64,000 nt of DNA from Bacillus sp. FJAT-47783 (GCF_022808615.1 NZ_JAKZKS010000013.1:18924-82923); one strand, 5' to 3'; counted from the stretch's first letter, positions 1 through 8,477 are shown. Translations and numbers: made by a program. The notes: generated by a model from the letters alone, not told the origin.

Positions 1-62
1 TTCGCAACTTCCGTTATTTCTTCAATCGCATATTGAAGTGCTTTCTTTTCGCTTTCGTTCAT
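1..62 (-). CDS. spoVR: SpoVR family stage V sporulation protein, N-terminus only
   Basis: Only the first 20 or so codons are inside the window; the gene runs off the left edge. The visible start, MNESEKKALQYAIEEITEVA, resembles the beginning of SpoVR, a cytoplasmic protein involved in spore cortex formation. The start is set at the second of two ATGs (60-62) because an AGGAGG sits about nine bases upstream of it, while the first ATG (66-68) touches the Shine-Dalgarno sequence. Location supports the call: in Bacillus subtilis spoVR lies close to nsrR and yhdC, as here, but in this genome an 8-kb accessory island separates them. The identification rests on a short stretch recalled from the family plus synteny, so it is good but not certain. 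Confidence 0.7.
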   Translation of the reverse strand, partial: MNESEKKALQYAIEEITEVA

Positions 63-148
63 CGTCATCCCCCTCCTCGTTCCCTTACAACAATTTATGA
101 AACAAGTTCGGAGATGATGAAAAAACATTTAAAATCTTTAAGGATCCT

Positions 149-176
149 AACAGGTGAAAAAATCATGAAGTTCGCT
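149..176. repeat. Left copy of imperfect direct repeat flanking the toxin island
   Basis: This stretch and 8185-8213 share the pattern aaYaggtRaRaaaatcatga followed by agt and a cgct, with only a few differences over about 25 bases, in the same orientation. The two copies lie just outside the LXG island contents. They may mark the edges of an inserted segment or be remnants of one decayed gene. Confidence 0.4.
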
Positions 177-344
177 AAAAAATAATTTCAATCGGCTCTT
201 CTTGCTTTCATGAAAATACTGTCTCTTGTTCCGAGGTTTGCCTTCAAGCCCTCCGCACCAATGCCAAGGTAACAGAAAATATTGAGGTAGAAGTCACAAT
301 TGACCTTAATTCTCTATTGTTTGTTGGTTTAAACTAGTCATAGA

Positions 345-406
345 GAAGCCCCCTTGGTTTGTTTGGCTTCATCACCTATGACATTACCAAAAACGGGGCT
401 TTTTTC
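345..406 (+). terminator. Terminator-like inverted repeat
   Basis: Arms AAGCCCC and GGGGCTT are separated by about 40 bases and followed on the + strand by a run of T. No intact + strand gene lies upstream, so it may be a relic of lost coding sequence. The rest of 70-712 shows no convincing gene. Confidence 0.3.
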
Positions 407-712
407 ATGTTTTTAGACTTTTACCTTTCTTCCTAGATTACTATTTACATAGTACTCCTTGATGGTTCAGCCTCCATGAGTTTTCGAATCAAATATCAGA
501 TTACTTTTTAACCACACACTTCTTTGGGTTAAGAAAAAACCTTGAAAGGCATATAGCCAGTCAAGATATGATAACAATAACATTATATTTTTATAAGCAT
601 CAACTACTTCACCTACTGATTTATCGGTGAGAATATCATAATTGTTTTATATATTCTTTCTAATACTATAAGGCTATTTTAAAGCAACTCCACTCCAACT
701 TGTTTATAAAAT

Positions 713-1301
713 TTAACTTTTAGTCTCTCTTCTTCCCCCACATTTATACATGCTGAACGGTGTCTGCTTCATTTTTCTCGTTATCCCTTGCGCTCTCACA
801 AAGCTAAGGTTGTCGGTATGATCTAGTTTAAAAGCTCGAGATGTATCTTCAAGAACTCGACCGCCTTTTGCTTGGATGTCTTTCCCAACGTTCTTGAAGT
901 CAGTGACTAGGTTGGTGGCGTCTTTTGTGACACCATCAGCACCTTTTGCCTTGATGTAGCCGGCACCTAGTCCGAGAAGTCCTTGGACGAAACTTGCTTG
1001 CCGCTGTTCTTCTGTTAATTTGTTTCCAAACATGTCATAGCCGGTGATGTATTCACCGAAGCCATTGGCACTGGCAAGGCCGTATAGGCCTATTTCTGTT
1101 TTTTGCAGAATGTCAAAGGATTTCGTTGTTTTATACGTATCGAGTGCGTGGGAAGCGGCATTGATGCCTTTTGTCGTTTTGTAAATCGCTTTTCCGCCTT
1201 TAAAAAGCTTTTCCTGCCCAACCTATGAGCGGAATGAAGCCCGCAGCTGCCATGGCGGCTGCTTTTACGCGGTCAGCCTCCGATAGTTTATCGCCGGTGA
1301 T
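713..1301 (-). pseudogene. Orphan LXG toxin cassette A, decayed pre-toxin fragment
   Basis: This is a third copy of the pre-toxin (PT-TG type) segment found in the complete toxin at 3690-5657. Homology begins at the codons for ITGDK (1287-1301), immediately after an in-frame TAA (1302-1304), so there is no LXG domain and no proper start. One extra A in the run near 1202-1206 shifts the frame relative to the intact copies, and a base is missing near 770, after GITR, which replaces the expected sequence by an unrelated tail. Similarity to the other copies ends near 750, so the toxic tip has been lost. It lies downstream of the immunity gene and terminator of cassette B, which fits a displaced, silent toxin cassette in an advanced state of decay. 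Confidence 0.8.
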
Positions 1302-1312
1302 TTAATTCTAAA

Positions 1313-1356
1313 ACGTAAAAAGCACTTGTCGCCTGTATTAGACAATCAAGTGCTTT
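1313..1356 (-). terminator. Terminator after SUKH immunity gene (duplicated copy 1)
   Basis: Hairpin AGCACTTG...CAAGTGCT (1321-1354), followed on the minus strand by TTTTTACG. The same hairpin and its flank recur at 3117-3158, directly in front of the other orphan cassette, so hairpin and cassette boundary were duplicated together. Confidence 0.75.
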
Positions 1357-1623
1357 AAGCTTGTTATCAATATATTTAAGATGTTAGTATGTTTGTATGC
1401 TTAATATATTTACATGACCAGTATGAGACTTTTTTTATTTCTTGACAAGTGTGTTTAAACCTACAAGCTTGTTCGCTCTCGTTTCTTGCTTATGTCTTTC
1501 ATTACCTTGTGCACAAAAAATGTTGTCTCGCTTGTCATCCACCCTAGTATTTAAACAAAACTATATAATGGTACAGCATTTATGAGTTTTTGATTTTTCT
1601 CAAATACCAGATTCTAGTTATCT

Positions 1624-2073
1624 TTAAAAATCTTCTTCCCATGCTTCTTTTGCATCCAATAACCTTTGTGATAAAAACTCATAAAAGTTCTTTGCAGTAA
1701 CATAGTCATCCAGTCCACCTTGTCTATTCCATGCTATTATTGGGCACTCATTATTCTCCATTTTACCTGTGTCTAAACAATAAGCATATTCTCCCAAATC
1801 TTCAATAACTACTAAATTCTCATTCATTCCTAAATTCCTATAACTCTCTGTTTCAATAATGACAGTCGCTATATTCGACTTAGCCACTCCTAAAATATCA
1901 ACACCAAATAACCCACCAGAGCCATAATTAGTTAAAAACCACTTGTAACTTTCTGGTAATTCTAACCCTAAGGTTTCTTGAACATAATTAATCTTTTTTA
2001 CATCTACTCCGCCAGTAAAGTCATCAGGTTCCATATTTCTCTTAATAAAATGGGTCAATTCCTCTTTATTCAT
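1624..2073 (-). CDS. SUKH (SMI1/KNR4) family immunity protein
   Basis: A 149-residue cytoplasmic protein with the SUKH layout: LPESYKWFLTNYGSGG near residues 39-54, an acidic, aromatic-rich middle, and a C-terminal part with NFYEFLSQRL. SUKH proteins are the commonest immunity partners of nuclease toxins in bacterial polymorphic toxin systems; they bind and block the toxin tip. The gene starts 15 bases after the stop of the orphan LHH nuclease cassette and has an AAAGGAGG Shine-Dalgarno sequence, so the two are meant to be co-translated. A SUKH partner for an LHH nuclease is an established pairing. Because the upstream toxin unit has no start and sits behind a terminator, expression of this immunity gene presumably depends on readthrough or an internal promoter that I could not identify. 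Confidence 0.85.
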   Translation of the reverse strand: MNKEELTHFIKRNMEPDDFTGGVDVKKINYVQETLGLELPESYKWFLTNYGSGGLFGVDILGVAKSNIATVIIETESYRNLGMNENLVVIEDLGEYAYCLDTGKMENNECPIIAWNRQGGLDDYVTAKNFYEFLSQRLLDAKEAWEEDF

Positions 2074-2088
2074 TTAATATTCCTCCTT

Positions 2089-3105
2089 TTACAATTCATC
2101 TTGATCTATTTGTTTAGCTCTCCATCTCCAGTATTTCGATCTAAAGTTTTCATATTGCTTTTTTAACACAGGGTCATTTCTAAAGCTTCCACCATTCTCG
2201 ACTAAACCGTGCAATATTCTATCATATTCCTTATGCAAACTACTTGGAAGTTCCACCATTGATCCTGGCTCTCTTTGTATTAAATGATGAAGTTCGATTT
2301 TCGTTCCATCTTTCCAAATTGGTGGTTTTCCACTTTTCATTAATTGATAATTTGTCTTACCTGTCTTAGGGTCAACTCTCTTGTAATCAATATCCAACCT
2401 TTGAAAAACCCGCCTACTAATATCTCGTACTTCTCCATTAACCTTAGTCGTTCCTGTATATTCCACAGCCTTATAGTTCTTGTATTCTTTTTCCGTACCC
2501 TTACCAAATCCCCCAACACCCTCAGCCTTCATCATTAGATGTTCTTTTGGCACGTGCTGAACGGTGTCTGCTGCATTTGATCTCGTAATCCCTTGCGCTC
2601 CCGCAAAGCTAAGGTTGTCGGTACGATCAAGTTTTAAAGCTCGGGATGTATCTTCAAGAATTCGACTGCCTTTTGCTTGGATGTCTTTCCCGATGTTCTT
2701 GAAGTCTGTTGCTAGGTTGGTGGCGTCTTTTGTGACACCGTCTGCGCCTTTTACTGTGATGTAGCCGGCACCTAGTCCGAGAAGTCCTTGGACAAAGCTT
2801 GCCTGCCGCTGTTCTTCTGTTAATTTTTTCCCAAACATGTCATAGCCGGTGATGTATTCGCCGAAGCCATTGGCACTGGCCAGGCCGTATAGGCCCATTT
2901 CTGTTTTTTGCAGAATGTCAAAGGTTTTCGTTGTTTTATACGTATCGAGTGCTTGGGAAGCAGCGTTAATGCCTTTTGTCGTTTTGTAAATCGCTTTTCC
3001 GCCTTTAAAAGCTTTTCCTGCCCAACCTATGAGCGGAATGAAGCCCGCAGCTGCCATGGCGGCTGCTTTTACGCGGTCAGCCTCGGATCGTTTTTCGCCG
3101 GTGAT
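2089..3105 (-). pseudogene. Orphan LXG toxin cassette B: pre-toxin region plus LHH nuclease tip
   Basis: Frame is open for 338 codons from ITGEK (3091-3105) but is preceded directly by TAA (3106-3108), so the LXG trafficking domain is absent. The first two thirds is nearly identical to residues about 285-500 of the complete toxin. After the shared LMMKAEGVGG motif the sequence changes completely to a distinct tip containing IELHHLIQ, the signature of the LHH subgroup of HNH/endonuclease VII-like toxins. The start-less unit lies behind a terminator, so as it stands it is probably silent; an internal ATG at 3057 could in principle start a shorter protein but lacks an obvious strong ribosome site. 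The unit looks like a reservoir tip that could replace the active one by recombination in the shared pre-toxin DNA. Classified as pseudogene only because it lacks its own 5' end. Confidence 0.8.
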
Positions 3106-3116
3106 TTAATTCTAAA

Positions 3117-3160
3117 ACGTAAAAAGCACTTGTCGCCTGTATTAGACAATCAAGTGCTAT
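3117..3160 (-). terminator. Terminator after YezG-type immunity gene (duplicated copy 2)
   Basis: Hairpin with arms AGCACTTG (3125-3132) and CAAGTGCT (3151-3158), followed by a T run on the minus strand. It closes the active toxin operon and separates it from orphan cassette B. Confidence 0.8.
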
Positions 3161-3222
3161 AAGTTATTTCAATTTCTATGTTTAATGTTTTCTATATGGA
3201 CGATATGGTGCTTTTGTTTCTT

Positions 3223-3693
3223 TTATTCCAATGTCTTAAGATATTCTTCTAAAAACTTTTTTCCAGAGTTACTTTTAGGAACAATACCAAGATGCTTATA
3301 CTTCCAAATTGTTTTTCGTTTGTGCAAATCCACATTTGAAAGATCATCATAATTATAGTCAATCTTAAACTGTCCCTCTTTGTCCAAAATAAATGTAAAG
3401 TTTGTCCAAGGCTCTTGTTCGTTGTCTTTAAACTCTCTCCAAAGTTCTTGAACAAGATCCACCAAACTATTCCATTTTTCTGAGTATTCAAGATCACTTA
3501 ATGCAAAAATTTCAGTAATATCATGGCTGTAAATAGGTTTTTTATTACCTTCAGGATAATAATAGAAGTATGCAGTCTGCGAGCCTTCACCAATCTCACC
3601 GTATAGATAGACCTTAGACCATTCTTCTGGGATAGTGTCTACAACAACTTCTGCTATCTGTTGATATAATTTTCCTAATTGTTCTTCATTCAT
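3223..3693 (-). CDS. YezG-family immunity protein of the active LXG toxin
   Basis: A 156-residue acidic protein resembling the YezG/YobK (DUF600) group, the antitoxins of Bacillus LXG nucleases such as YeeF and YobL. Visible family features are the N-terminal LYQQIAEVVVDTIPEEW, the tract YLYGEIGEGSQTAYFYYYPE, and the central SLVDLVQELWREF followed by FTFILDKEGQFKIDYNYDDL. Its ATG overlaps the toxin stop codon (ATGA at 3690-3693), which couples translation so that immunity is made whenever toxin is made. It is expected to act in the cytoplasm by binding the nuclease domain. A terminator follows at 3117-3160. Family assignment is by motif pattern and by position next to an NS_2-type nuclease tip, the usual partner of this family. 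Confidence 0.82.
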   Translation of the reverse strand: MNEEQLGKLYQQIAEVVVDTIPEEWSKVYLYGEIGEGSQTAYFYYYPEGNKKPIYSHDITEIFALSDLEYSEKWNSLVDLVQELWREFKDNEQEPWTNFTFILDKEGQFKIDYNYDDLSNVDLHKRKTIWKYKHLGIVPKSNSGKKFLEEYLKTLE

Positions 3694-5657
3694 TTAACAT
3701 TCCCCCCTGGAACATTATCAAATCGCCTATCTTCCCATTCATCGTCTCCGATTTTATACTTAATATGAAAACTTACTGGACGTTGCGAGTCTCCTTTATA
3801 GATTGGTGTAATTTTCACTTTTACTTCATCACCATATTCAAGTGCATTAGCCCATGTATTCTCAAGTTTTTTCCATTCCCCTTTATTTAGGTTTCCATTC
3901 ATTGGAACAAGGTTATCAAGATTACCCGACCCATAAAAAATACTTGCGATTAAATGACCACCTTCATCATCTGGCAATCTATCATCTCGTCCCACTACCT
4001 TCTGCGCATATTTATTCCTTTTACCCTCGCCTACTTTAAGCGTACCTTCAGCACTTGAAATACGCCCTTGACTATCCGTTTTATAATTGTACCCTTCTTT
4101 ACTTGTGTACTCTACATTTGGTTTTAATACCTTTTTACGACCATCCTTAGTATAATGCTCTCCATAGCTTACCTTTTTAGAAGTATTCCCCGTACCCTTA
4201 CCAACTCCCCCAACACCCTCAGCCTTCATCATTAAATGTTCTTTTGGCACACTCTGAACGGTGTCTGCTTCATTTGATCTCGTAATCCCTTGCGCTCCCG
4301 CAAAGTTAAGGTTGTCGGTACGATCAAGTTTTAAAGCTCGGGATGTATCTTCAAGAACTTGACCGCCTTTTGTTTGGATGTCTTTCCCGACGTTCTTGAA
4401 GTCAGTGGCTAGGTTGATGGCATCTTTTGTGACACCGTCTGCACCTTTTACTGTGATGTAGCCGGCGCCTAGTCCGAGAAGTCCTTGGACAAAACTTGCC
4501 TGCCGCTGTTCTTCTGTTAATTTGTTCCCAAACATGTCATAGCCGGTGATGTATTCGCCGAAGCCATTGGCACTGGCAAGGCCGTATAGGCCCATTTCTG
4601 TTTTTTGCAGAATGTCAAAGGTTTTCGCTGTTTTATACGTATCGAGTGCGTGGGAAGCGGCGTTGATGCCTTTTGTTGTTTTGTAAATCGCTTTTCCGCC
4701 TTTAAAGGCTTTTCCTGCCCAACCTATGAGCGGAATGAAGCCCGCAGCTGCCATGGCGGCTGCTTTTACGCGGTCAGCCTCGGATAGTTTTTCGCCGGTA
4801 ATGGGGTCGATTCCTTCTTTTGTTCTCTTATAATCATAATACCCGGTGAACTCACCTGTAAAGGTCGCAATGCCATCCCACGTTTTTTCGTACCAAGGTT
4901 TGTTCGCTTCTTCCTCTACTTGCTGTTTCAGGTCACGGACTTCCGCTTGCTCTTCTTTCGCCTTTATGTATGCTTCGGTCGCTTGGTCCACTTCATCTTT
5001 TACTTGGTAAATGTCACTGCGATGATAGGCCTTTTCATCAAAATACATGGGGGAAGCTACGCCACCTTTTGTCGTTGCGTTCATCAGCTCCCGATATAAG
5101 TTGATGACAAGCCCTTGATTTTTTTCCGATACGGCATATTCATGTAGCCATTGTTGGTCAAGCTCCCCCACCTGATGAACGGTTTCCTTTTTTTCTTTTT
5201 CCGCTTTCTCGATCTTTTCTTCAAACGATTGCGTGGAATACAGCTTGAGATCGACCAAATCCTCGATATTCGATAAAATGTTTTGGATGTCTTCCTTTTG
5301 TTGGGCGACCATTTCTTTAGACTGATTAAGCTTATTCGTTACTTCATGATCGACAAAAGAGGTAGAAACAACCGTCCCCTCTCCTAGGTCTGCCTCTTCC
5401 ATGTCTCCTTCGATCCCTTGCAAAAAAGCAATTTGAACATCGATAAAGTCAAGCCAACCATCCATGACATCTAGTTGTGCCTCGTAAAAATCTTTAATGG
5501 CATCGGCTCCTTTCCCTTGAAAGGCTTGATCTAAATCAGCGACTCTTTTACACGCTTTTTTCACTTCTTCTAACTGTTCTTTCAATGACTGATACTGTTT
5601 CACCCGTGTTTTTACTGCTGAAACAAGTGTATGTGCTTCGTATAGTAAATCTTCCAT
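3690..5657 (-). CDS. LXG polymorphic toxin with DNA/RNA non-specific endonuclease tip
   Basis: A 655-residue toxin with three parts. Residues 1-200 form an LXG domain (coiled-coil, starting MEDLLYEAHTL), which targets such proteins to the type VII secretion system. Residues about 285-500 are a pre-toxin TG-type region with the hydrophobic GFIPLIGWAGKAFKGGKAIY. Residues about 515-655 carry the tip with DDEGGHLIA, NLVPMNGNLNKGEWK and LENTWANAL, the pattern of the Endonuclease_NS_2 family seen in YeeF, YobL and YxiD. The histidine in the GGH motif is the expected catalytic base. It is the only copy with the LXG domain and the only one continuous with the two helper genes upstream (22-base gap). 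Expected role: contact-dependent killing of related cells. No secretion genes are inside this window. Confidence 0.88.
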   Translation of the reverse strand: MEDLLYEAHTLVSAVKTRVKQYQSLKEQLEEVKKACKRVADLDQAFQGKGADAIKDFYEAQLDVMDGWLDFIDVQIAFLQGIEGDMEEADLGEGTVVSTSFVDHEVTNKLNQSKEMVAQQKEDIQNILSNIEDLVDLKLYSTQSFEEKIEKAEKEKKETVHQVGELDQQWLHEYAVSEKNQGLVINLYRELMNATTKGGVASPMYFDEKAYHRSDIYQVKDEVDQATEAYIKAKEEQAEVRDLKQQVEEEANKPWYEKTWDGIATFTGEFTGYYDYKRTKEGIDPITGEKLSEADRVKAAAMAAAGFIPLIGWAGKAFKGGKAIYKTTKGINAASHALDTYKTAKTFDILQKTEMGLYGLASANGFGEYITGYDMFGNKLTEEQRQASFVQGLLGLGAGYITVKGADGVTKDAINLATDFKNVGKDIQTKGGQVLEDTSRALKLDRTDNLNFAGAQGITRSNEADTVQSVPKEHLMMKAEGVGGVGKGTGNTSKKVSYGEHYTKDGRKKVLKPNVEYTSKEGYNYKTDSQGRISSAEGTLKVGEGKRNKYAQKVVGRDDRLPDDEGGHLIASIFYGSGNLDNLVPMNGNLNKGEWKKLENTWANALEYGDEVKVKITPIYKGDSQRPVSFHIKYKIGDDEWEDRRFDNVPGGNVK

Positions 5658-5679
5658 GATTGCGAGAAGCCCTTTCTCT

Positions 5680-5946
5680 TTATTTTTTCACCATCGCTTG
5701 ATCTTGCTCTTTCAATAAATTCACATTCGCCTTCGTATCCTCCACATTTTTTACAACGGCCTCTTTGCATTGAGAGACCAGTTGATGAATCTCATGTTCA
5801 CGTTCGATCCATTTCTTCGTAAAATTCAACTTGTTATTCCCTACCGATTCTTCTGGTAAAGAAGGAAATGTCAGCTTTTCAATTGCTCTCTCTATGTCGT
5901 TTAAATGACTCATGACCGTCTCATAATCAAGCTTAATCGTCGCCAT
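5680..5946 (-). CDS. Small LXG-operon helper protein (YwqI/DUF5344-like)
   Basis: An 88-residue, charged, largely helical protein without signal peptide or membrane segment (MATIKLDYETVMSHLNDIE...). Small helical proteins of this size commonly sit between a DUF5082-type protein and the LXG toxin in Bacillus operons of the ywqH-ywqI-ywqJ type, where they act as adaptors that bind the LXG domain for type VII export. Its first base overlaps the stop of the gene upstream (TAATG at 5946) and the toxin starts 22 bases after its end, so all three are one transcript. Function is inferred from position and overall look rather than from a diagnostic motif. Confidence 0.7.
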   Translation of the reverse strand: MATIKLDYETVMSHLNDIERAIEKLTFPSLPEESVGNNKLNFTKKWIEREHEIHQLVSQCKEAVVKNVEDTKANVNLLKEQDQAMVKK

Positions 5947-6374
5947 TACAATAACCTCTTTCGTATCTCTGTAAATTTGTGCTCGATCGCTGCATAGGCC
6001 TCCTCGCCTTTATGTAATAAATCACCCGCTTCATGACTTAAGTAGCTTGCAACTCTTAAGGCCTCTCGCTGCATCTCTAACAGATTGATCTTTTGTTGGA
6101 TTTGATTAGTGTATTGTTCAACTTCCTCATGAAAAGTTTGTTCAATCTCCTTTTTGGCCCCACGCCTCGCTTTGTCAAAATGATCAGCACGATTCCCCGT
6201 CCAGCTTTGACCTAAATCCGGATCTAGTATTTTTCCCCATTCATTCTCTACTGCATGTTGTTCATTTATTAAATCCTTTTTCGCTTTCTTTAGCCTTGCT
6301 ATTTTTTCATCGACATCTGCTGACTGACTCGATATGGTCTGAGACAAAGAGTAAAGAATATCTGAATAGCTCAT
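5946..6374 (-). CDS. LXG-operon helper protein (YwqH/DUF5082-like)
   Basis: A 142-residue helical protein, first gene of the toxin operon. Two coiled-coil arms flank a turn with GQSWTGNRADHFD near residues 54-66, a WXG-like hairpin typical of WXG100-related proteins that travel with LXG toxins. DUF5082 proteins are regularly encoded upstream of LXG toxins and are thought to form a complex with the LXG domain and the second small protein before secretion. The start has an AGAGGTG ribosome site seven bases upstream. A sigma-A-like minus-10 (TATACT) lies in the A/T-rich DNA around 6410, but the minus-35 is weak, so the promoter is uncertain. Confidence 0.75.
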   Translation of the reverse strand: MSYSDILYSLSQTISSQSADVDEKIARLKKAKKDLINEQHAVENEWGKILDPDLGQSWTGNRADHFDKARRGAKKEIEQTFHEEVEQYTNQIQQKINLLEMQREALRVASYLSHEAGDLLHKGEEAYAAIEHKFTEIRKRLL

Positions 6375-6636
6375 GCGGACACCTCTGTATGTAAGATTAC
6401 ATTCCTCTATGTTATAGTATAAATTTGGAAGTACATAAGCTAAATAGGGAAAAATTCTCTTTTAGAATAAATAATGGATGGAAGAAAAAATGACTATTGT
6501 CGTTTACCAAGATCATTTATAGGATAAAAGATACATAACCTAAAGGTTCGAAATACTCAAAAAGAAACATTATAATGAATGTAACCAATTAAAGATAGTT
6601 TCCTTTGTATAACGAATCACATAAACGAAAAACGAG

Positions 6637-7290
6637 TAAATCTAATTTGGAATCGTCACGATCACCATAATGGGAAAGAACCATTTTTAGAGGGATTTGA
6701 GACGTTTCTTGAAGAACATGATGACGATGATGCGACAGAAACTAAACTTGTTATCAACGTAGACGGTGCTTAGTGGATTCGAGCGTGTCAGGATTATTTT
6801 CAAGATCAAGGTTTTTACTGTCTCGATCGTTTTCATATGGCAAAAGCCATTCGTGAATTATTCTGAAACCATCCTCGTTACCGAGAAATTAGAGTCGCCT
6901 TATGCTTACACATATTTACAAACGAAAAAGTGCATAAAAAGAGACATAAACAAACTTTCTTAGTAGAATAAAAGCGCCAACCCGTATCCTACAAAGCAGT
7001 GTTTATGTCTCATGAAAAAGTTAGCACATCATCAAGAAATCTACAATACGCTTTTATGGATTTAGGATTGAAGCTCTATTACTCGCAACCCGTTTTGAAA
7101 CATTTGGTTCACTTTGTGGGCAGCATTTTGACGAAAGGCTTTCCTACTTTCAAGCGAAAATACATATCTTTTTTAAATATATAGACGAGATGAACAGAAT
7201 AACGAAACACCAACCTGCCAAAAATTACAAAACAGCAAGTTTATTTGGCGTTTCCGTAGACTCAGTGAATGATTGTTCTTTATACAGAAA
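6637..7290 (+). pseudogene. Degenerate ISLre2-type (UPF0236) transposase remnant
   Basis: One + strand frame reads KLVINVDGA, stop, WIRACQDYFQDQGFYCLDRF, HMAKAIRELF, stop, NHPRYREIRVA (about 6745-6905). The NVDGA-x-WI and LDRFH-x-AK patterns are characteristic of the ISLre2/UPF0236 transposases common in Bacillaceae. At least two internal stops and loss of frame further on show that it is dead. The segment after about 6910 contains no convincing frame but could be further decayed transposase. It separates the toxin operon from the DUF3841-like gene and shows that the island has accumulated mobile DNA. Confidence 0.7.
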
Positions 7291-7430
7291 TTAAAACAGC
7301 CGTACAACATATAAAAGAAATATATTAAAATGAATAAAGATACAAACGTCACTGATTTAGGAAGAATAATAAAAAGGAATTAATTTTCTTTGACTATGTT
7401 AAAATCTTCAAAAAAGAAAAGAGATGAAAA

Positions 7431-7949
7431 ATGGGTATATACTACACAAACCAAACAATTGAAGCTTATCAAGAATTTAAGAAAAAAGGATTCTTCATTG
7501 GGAACGAAAAGTTTGTTTGGGAGGAATTTAAAGATCCTTATGGTTGGATGATTCAACAAATGAATAAAAGAATTAATCACGATGGTTCTTATCCAGTGTG
7601 GTTATGGACAAAAAAGCCTGATTTAAAGGCAGAAGGTCATTTTGCAAAAGGAACAAAAGCCGTATGTTTGACCGTGGAAATTCCGGATGAAAAAGTACTT
7701 CTTTCAGATATTTTCGCTTGGCATTGTGTATTAAGCGATATGTATTGTGGACTTACAGAGGAAGAATATGACTTATTCGATCAAGGGAAAAGTAAAATCT
7801 CTAAAGAGGAAAGCTGGGAAAATATTTTTCGTTTAGACGAATTAAAAAAATCTGAAATGTGGGGAATTAATGAACCACACATTCAAGGGGTTACTGGAAA
7901 AATTAGCTTAGCACAAATAGTGGATGTTGAATTTTTTATTGCTAAATAA
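7431..7949 (+). CDS. DUF3841-like protein
   Basis: A 172-residue soluble protein, rich in Trp (WMIQQMNKR, YPVWLWTKKPDL, IFAWHCVLSDMYC). The pattern of an N-terminal region followed by PVWLW..KPDL and a VCLTVEIPDEKVLLSD-type stretch fits the DUF3841 family of unknown function, found sporadically in Firmicutes. No signal peptide, membrane segment or catalytic motif is visible. A weak purine-rich ribosome site precedes the ATG. It is transcribed away from the toxin operon and ends in its own terminator (7969-7995). Proximity to the toxin island may be chance; I see nothing that links it to immunity. Confidence 0.65.
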   Translation: MGIYYTNQTIEAYQEFKKKGFFIGNEKFVWEEFKDPYGWMIQQMNKRINHDGSYPVWLWTKKPDLKAEGHFAKGTKAVCLTVEIPDEKVLLSDIFAWHCVLSDMYCGLTEEEYDLFDQGKSKISKEESWENIFRLDELKKSEMWGINEPHIQGVTGKISLAQIVDVEFFIAK

Positions 7950-7968
7950 ATGATATACATATTAAATA

Positions 7969-7995
7969 CAATCGGCATGAGTCGATTGCTTTTTT
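7969..7995 (+). terminator. Terminator of DUF3841-like gene
   Basis: Arms CAATCG (7969-7974) and CGATTG (7983-7988) followed by CTTTTTT. Confidence 0.75.
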
Positions 7996-8047
7996 CATTT
8001 GTAGTTTTCGAATAAATTATTGTTAGGCGGACAAAGGACCCATTAAA

Positions 8048-8215
8048 TCAAATTAAAGCACTTTCGTTTATATATTCCGCTAAATCACTAGTTGAAACCC
8101 CTGCACCAAATATTTTACTAAATCCTCTATATAGAGCGGCTAACATTTTATGATCCAAATCATCCAATGTAGCTGATAGCACATAATAGGTAAGAAAATC
8201 ATGAAGTCCCGCTGA
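8048..8215 (-). pseudogene. C-terminal fragment of an unrecognised protein
   Basis: On the minus strand an open frame of about 55 codons ends with a clean stop at 8048: HDFLTYYVLSATLDDLDHK, then LAALYRGFSKIFGAGVSTSD and LAEYINESALI. There is no plausible start. The amino-acid composition looks like real protein, so this is probably the tail of a gene truncated when the island formed. The family is not recognised. Confidence 0.4.
8185..8213. repeat. Right copy of imperfect direct repeat flanking the toxin island
   Basis: Matches 149-176 in the same orientation (shared core aaaatcatgaagt). See the left copy. It overlaps the upstream end of the fragment at 8048-8215. Confidence 0.4.
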
Positions 8216-8297
8216 GCGAAACCGTTTTCATTTTTAAAAATCATAACATTTTGCCCTTCTTATTGTTAATCACATGGAAATCACAGGCGTAAAAAGC

Positions 8298-8455
8298 AAT
8301 AATTGCACCACTCTAAGGAACAATTGCACGAACTTACACCTTAATTGCACGAATTTCAAAATAATTGCACCTAAAAATGATTTTTTGCACCTTTCCTCCT
8401 TTAATTGCATCTCAAATCCCTTATTTGCTTATAAATTTCCGCAATTGCACCTCCG
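8298..8455. repeat. Irregular array of AATTGCAC octamers
   Basis: Between convergent genes, at least five near-perfect AATTGCAC units plus variants (ttttgcacc, aattgcatc, atttgc) occur at uneven spacing of about 13 to 45 bases. They are not a CRISPR: repeats are too short and the intervals unequal. A comparable array with another core sequence lies at 30900-31015. Confidence 0.6.
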
Positions 8456-8477
8456 TCATCGTATTGTAAATACAAAA

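Noticed and set aside
2344..3162. Several + strand open frames of 60-85 codons opposite the toxin cassettes
   Set aside because: They recur opposite each copy of the pre-toxin region, lack ribosome sites and mirror the codon pattern of the minus-strand genes.
8298..8455. CRISPR array
   Set aside because: Repeat unit is only 8 bases, spacing is irregular and no cas gene is present.
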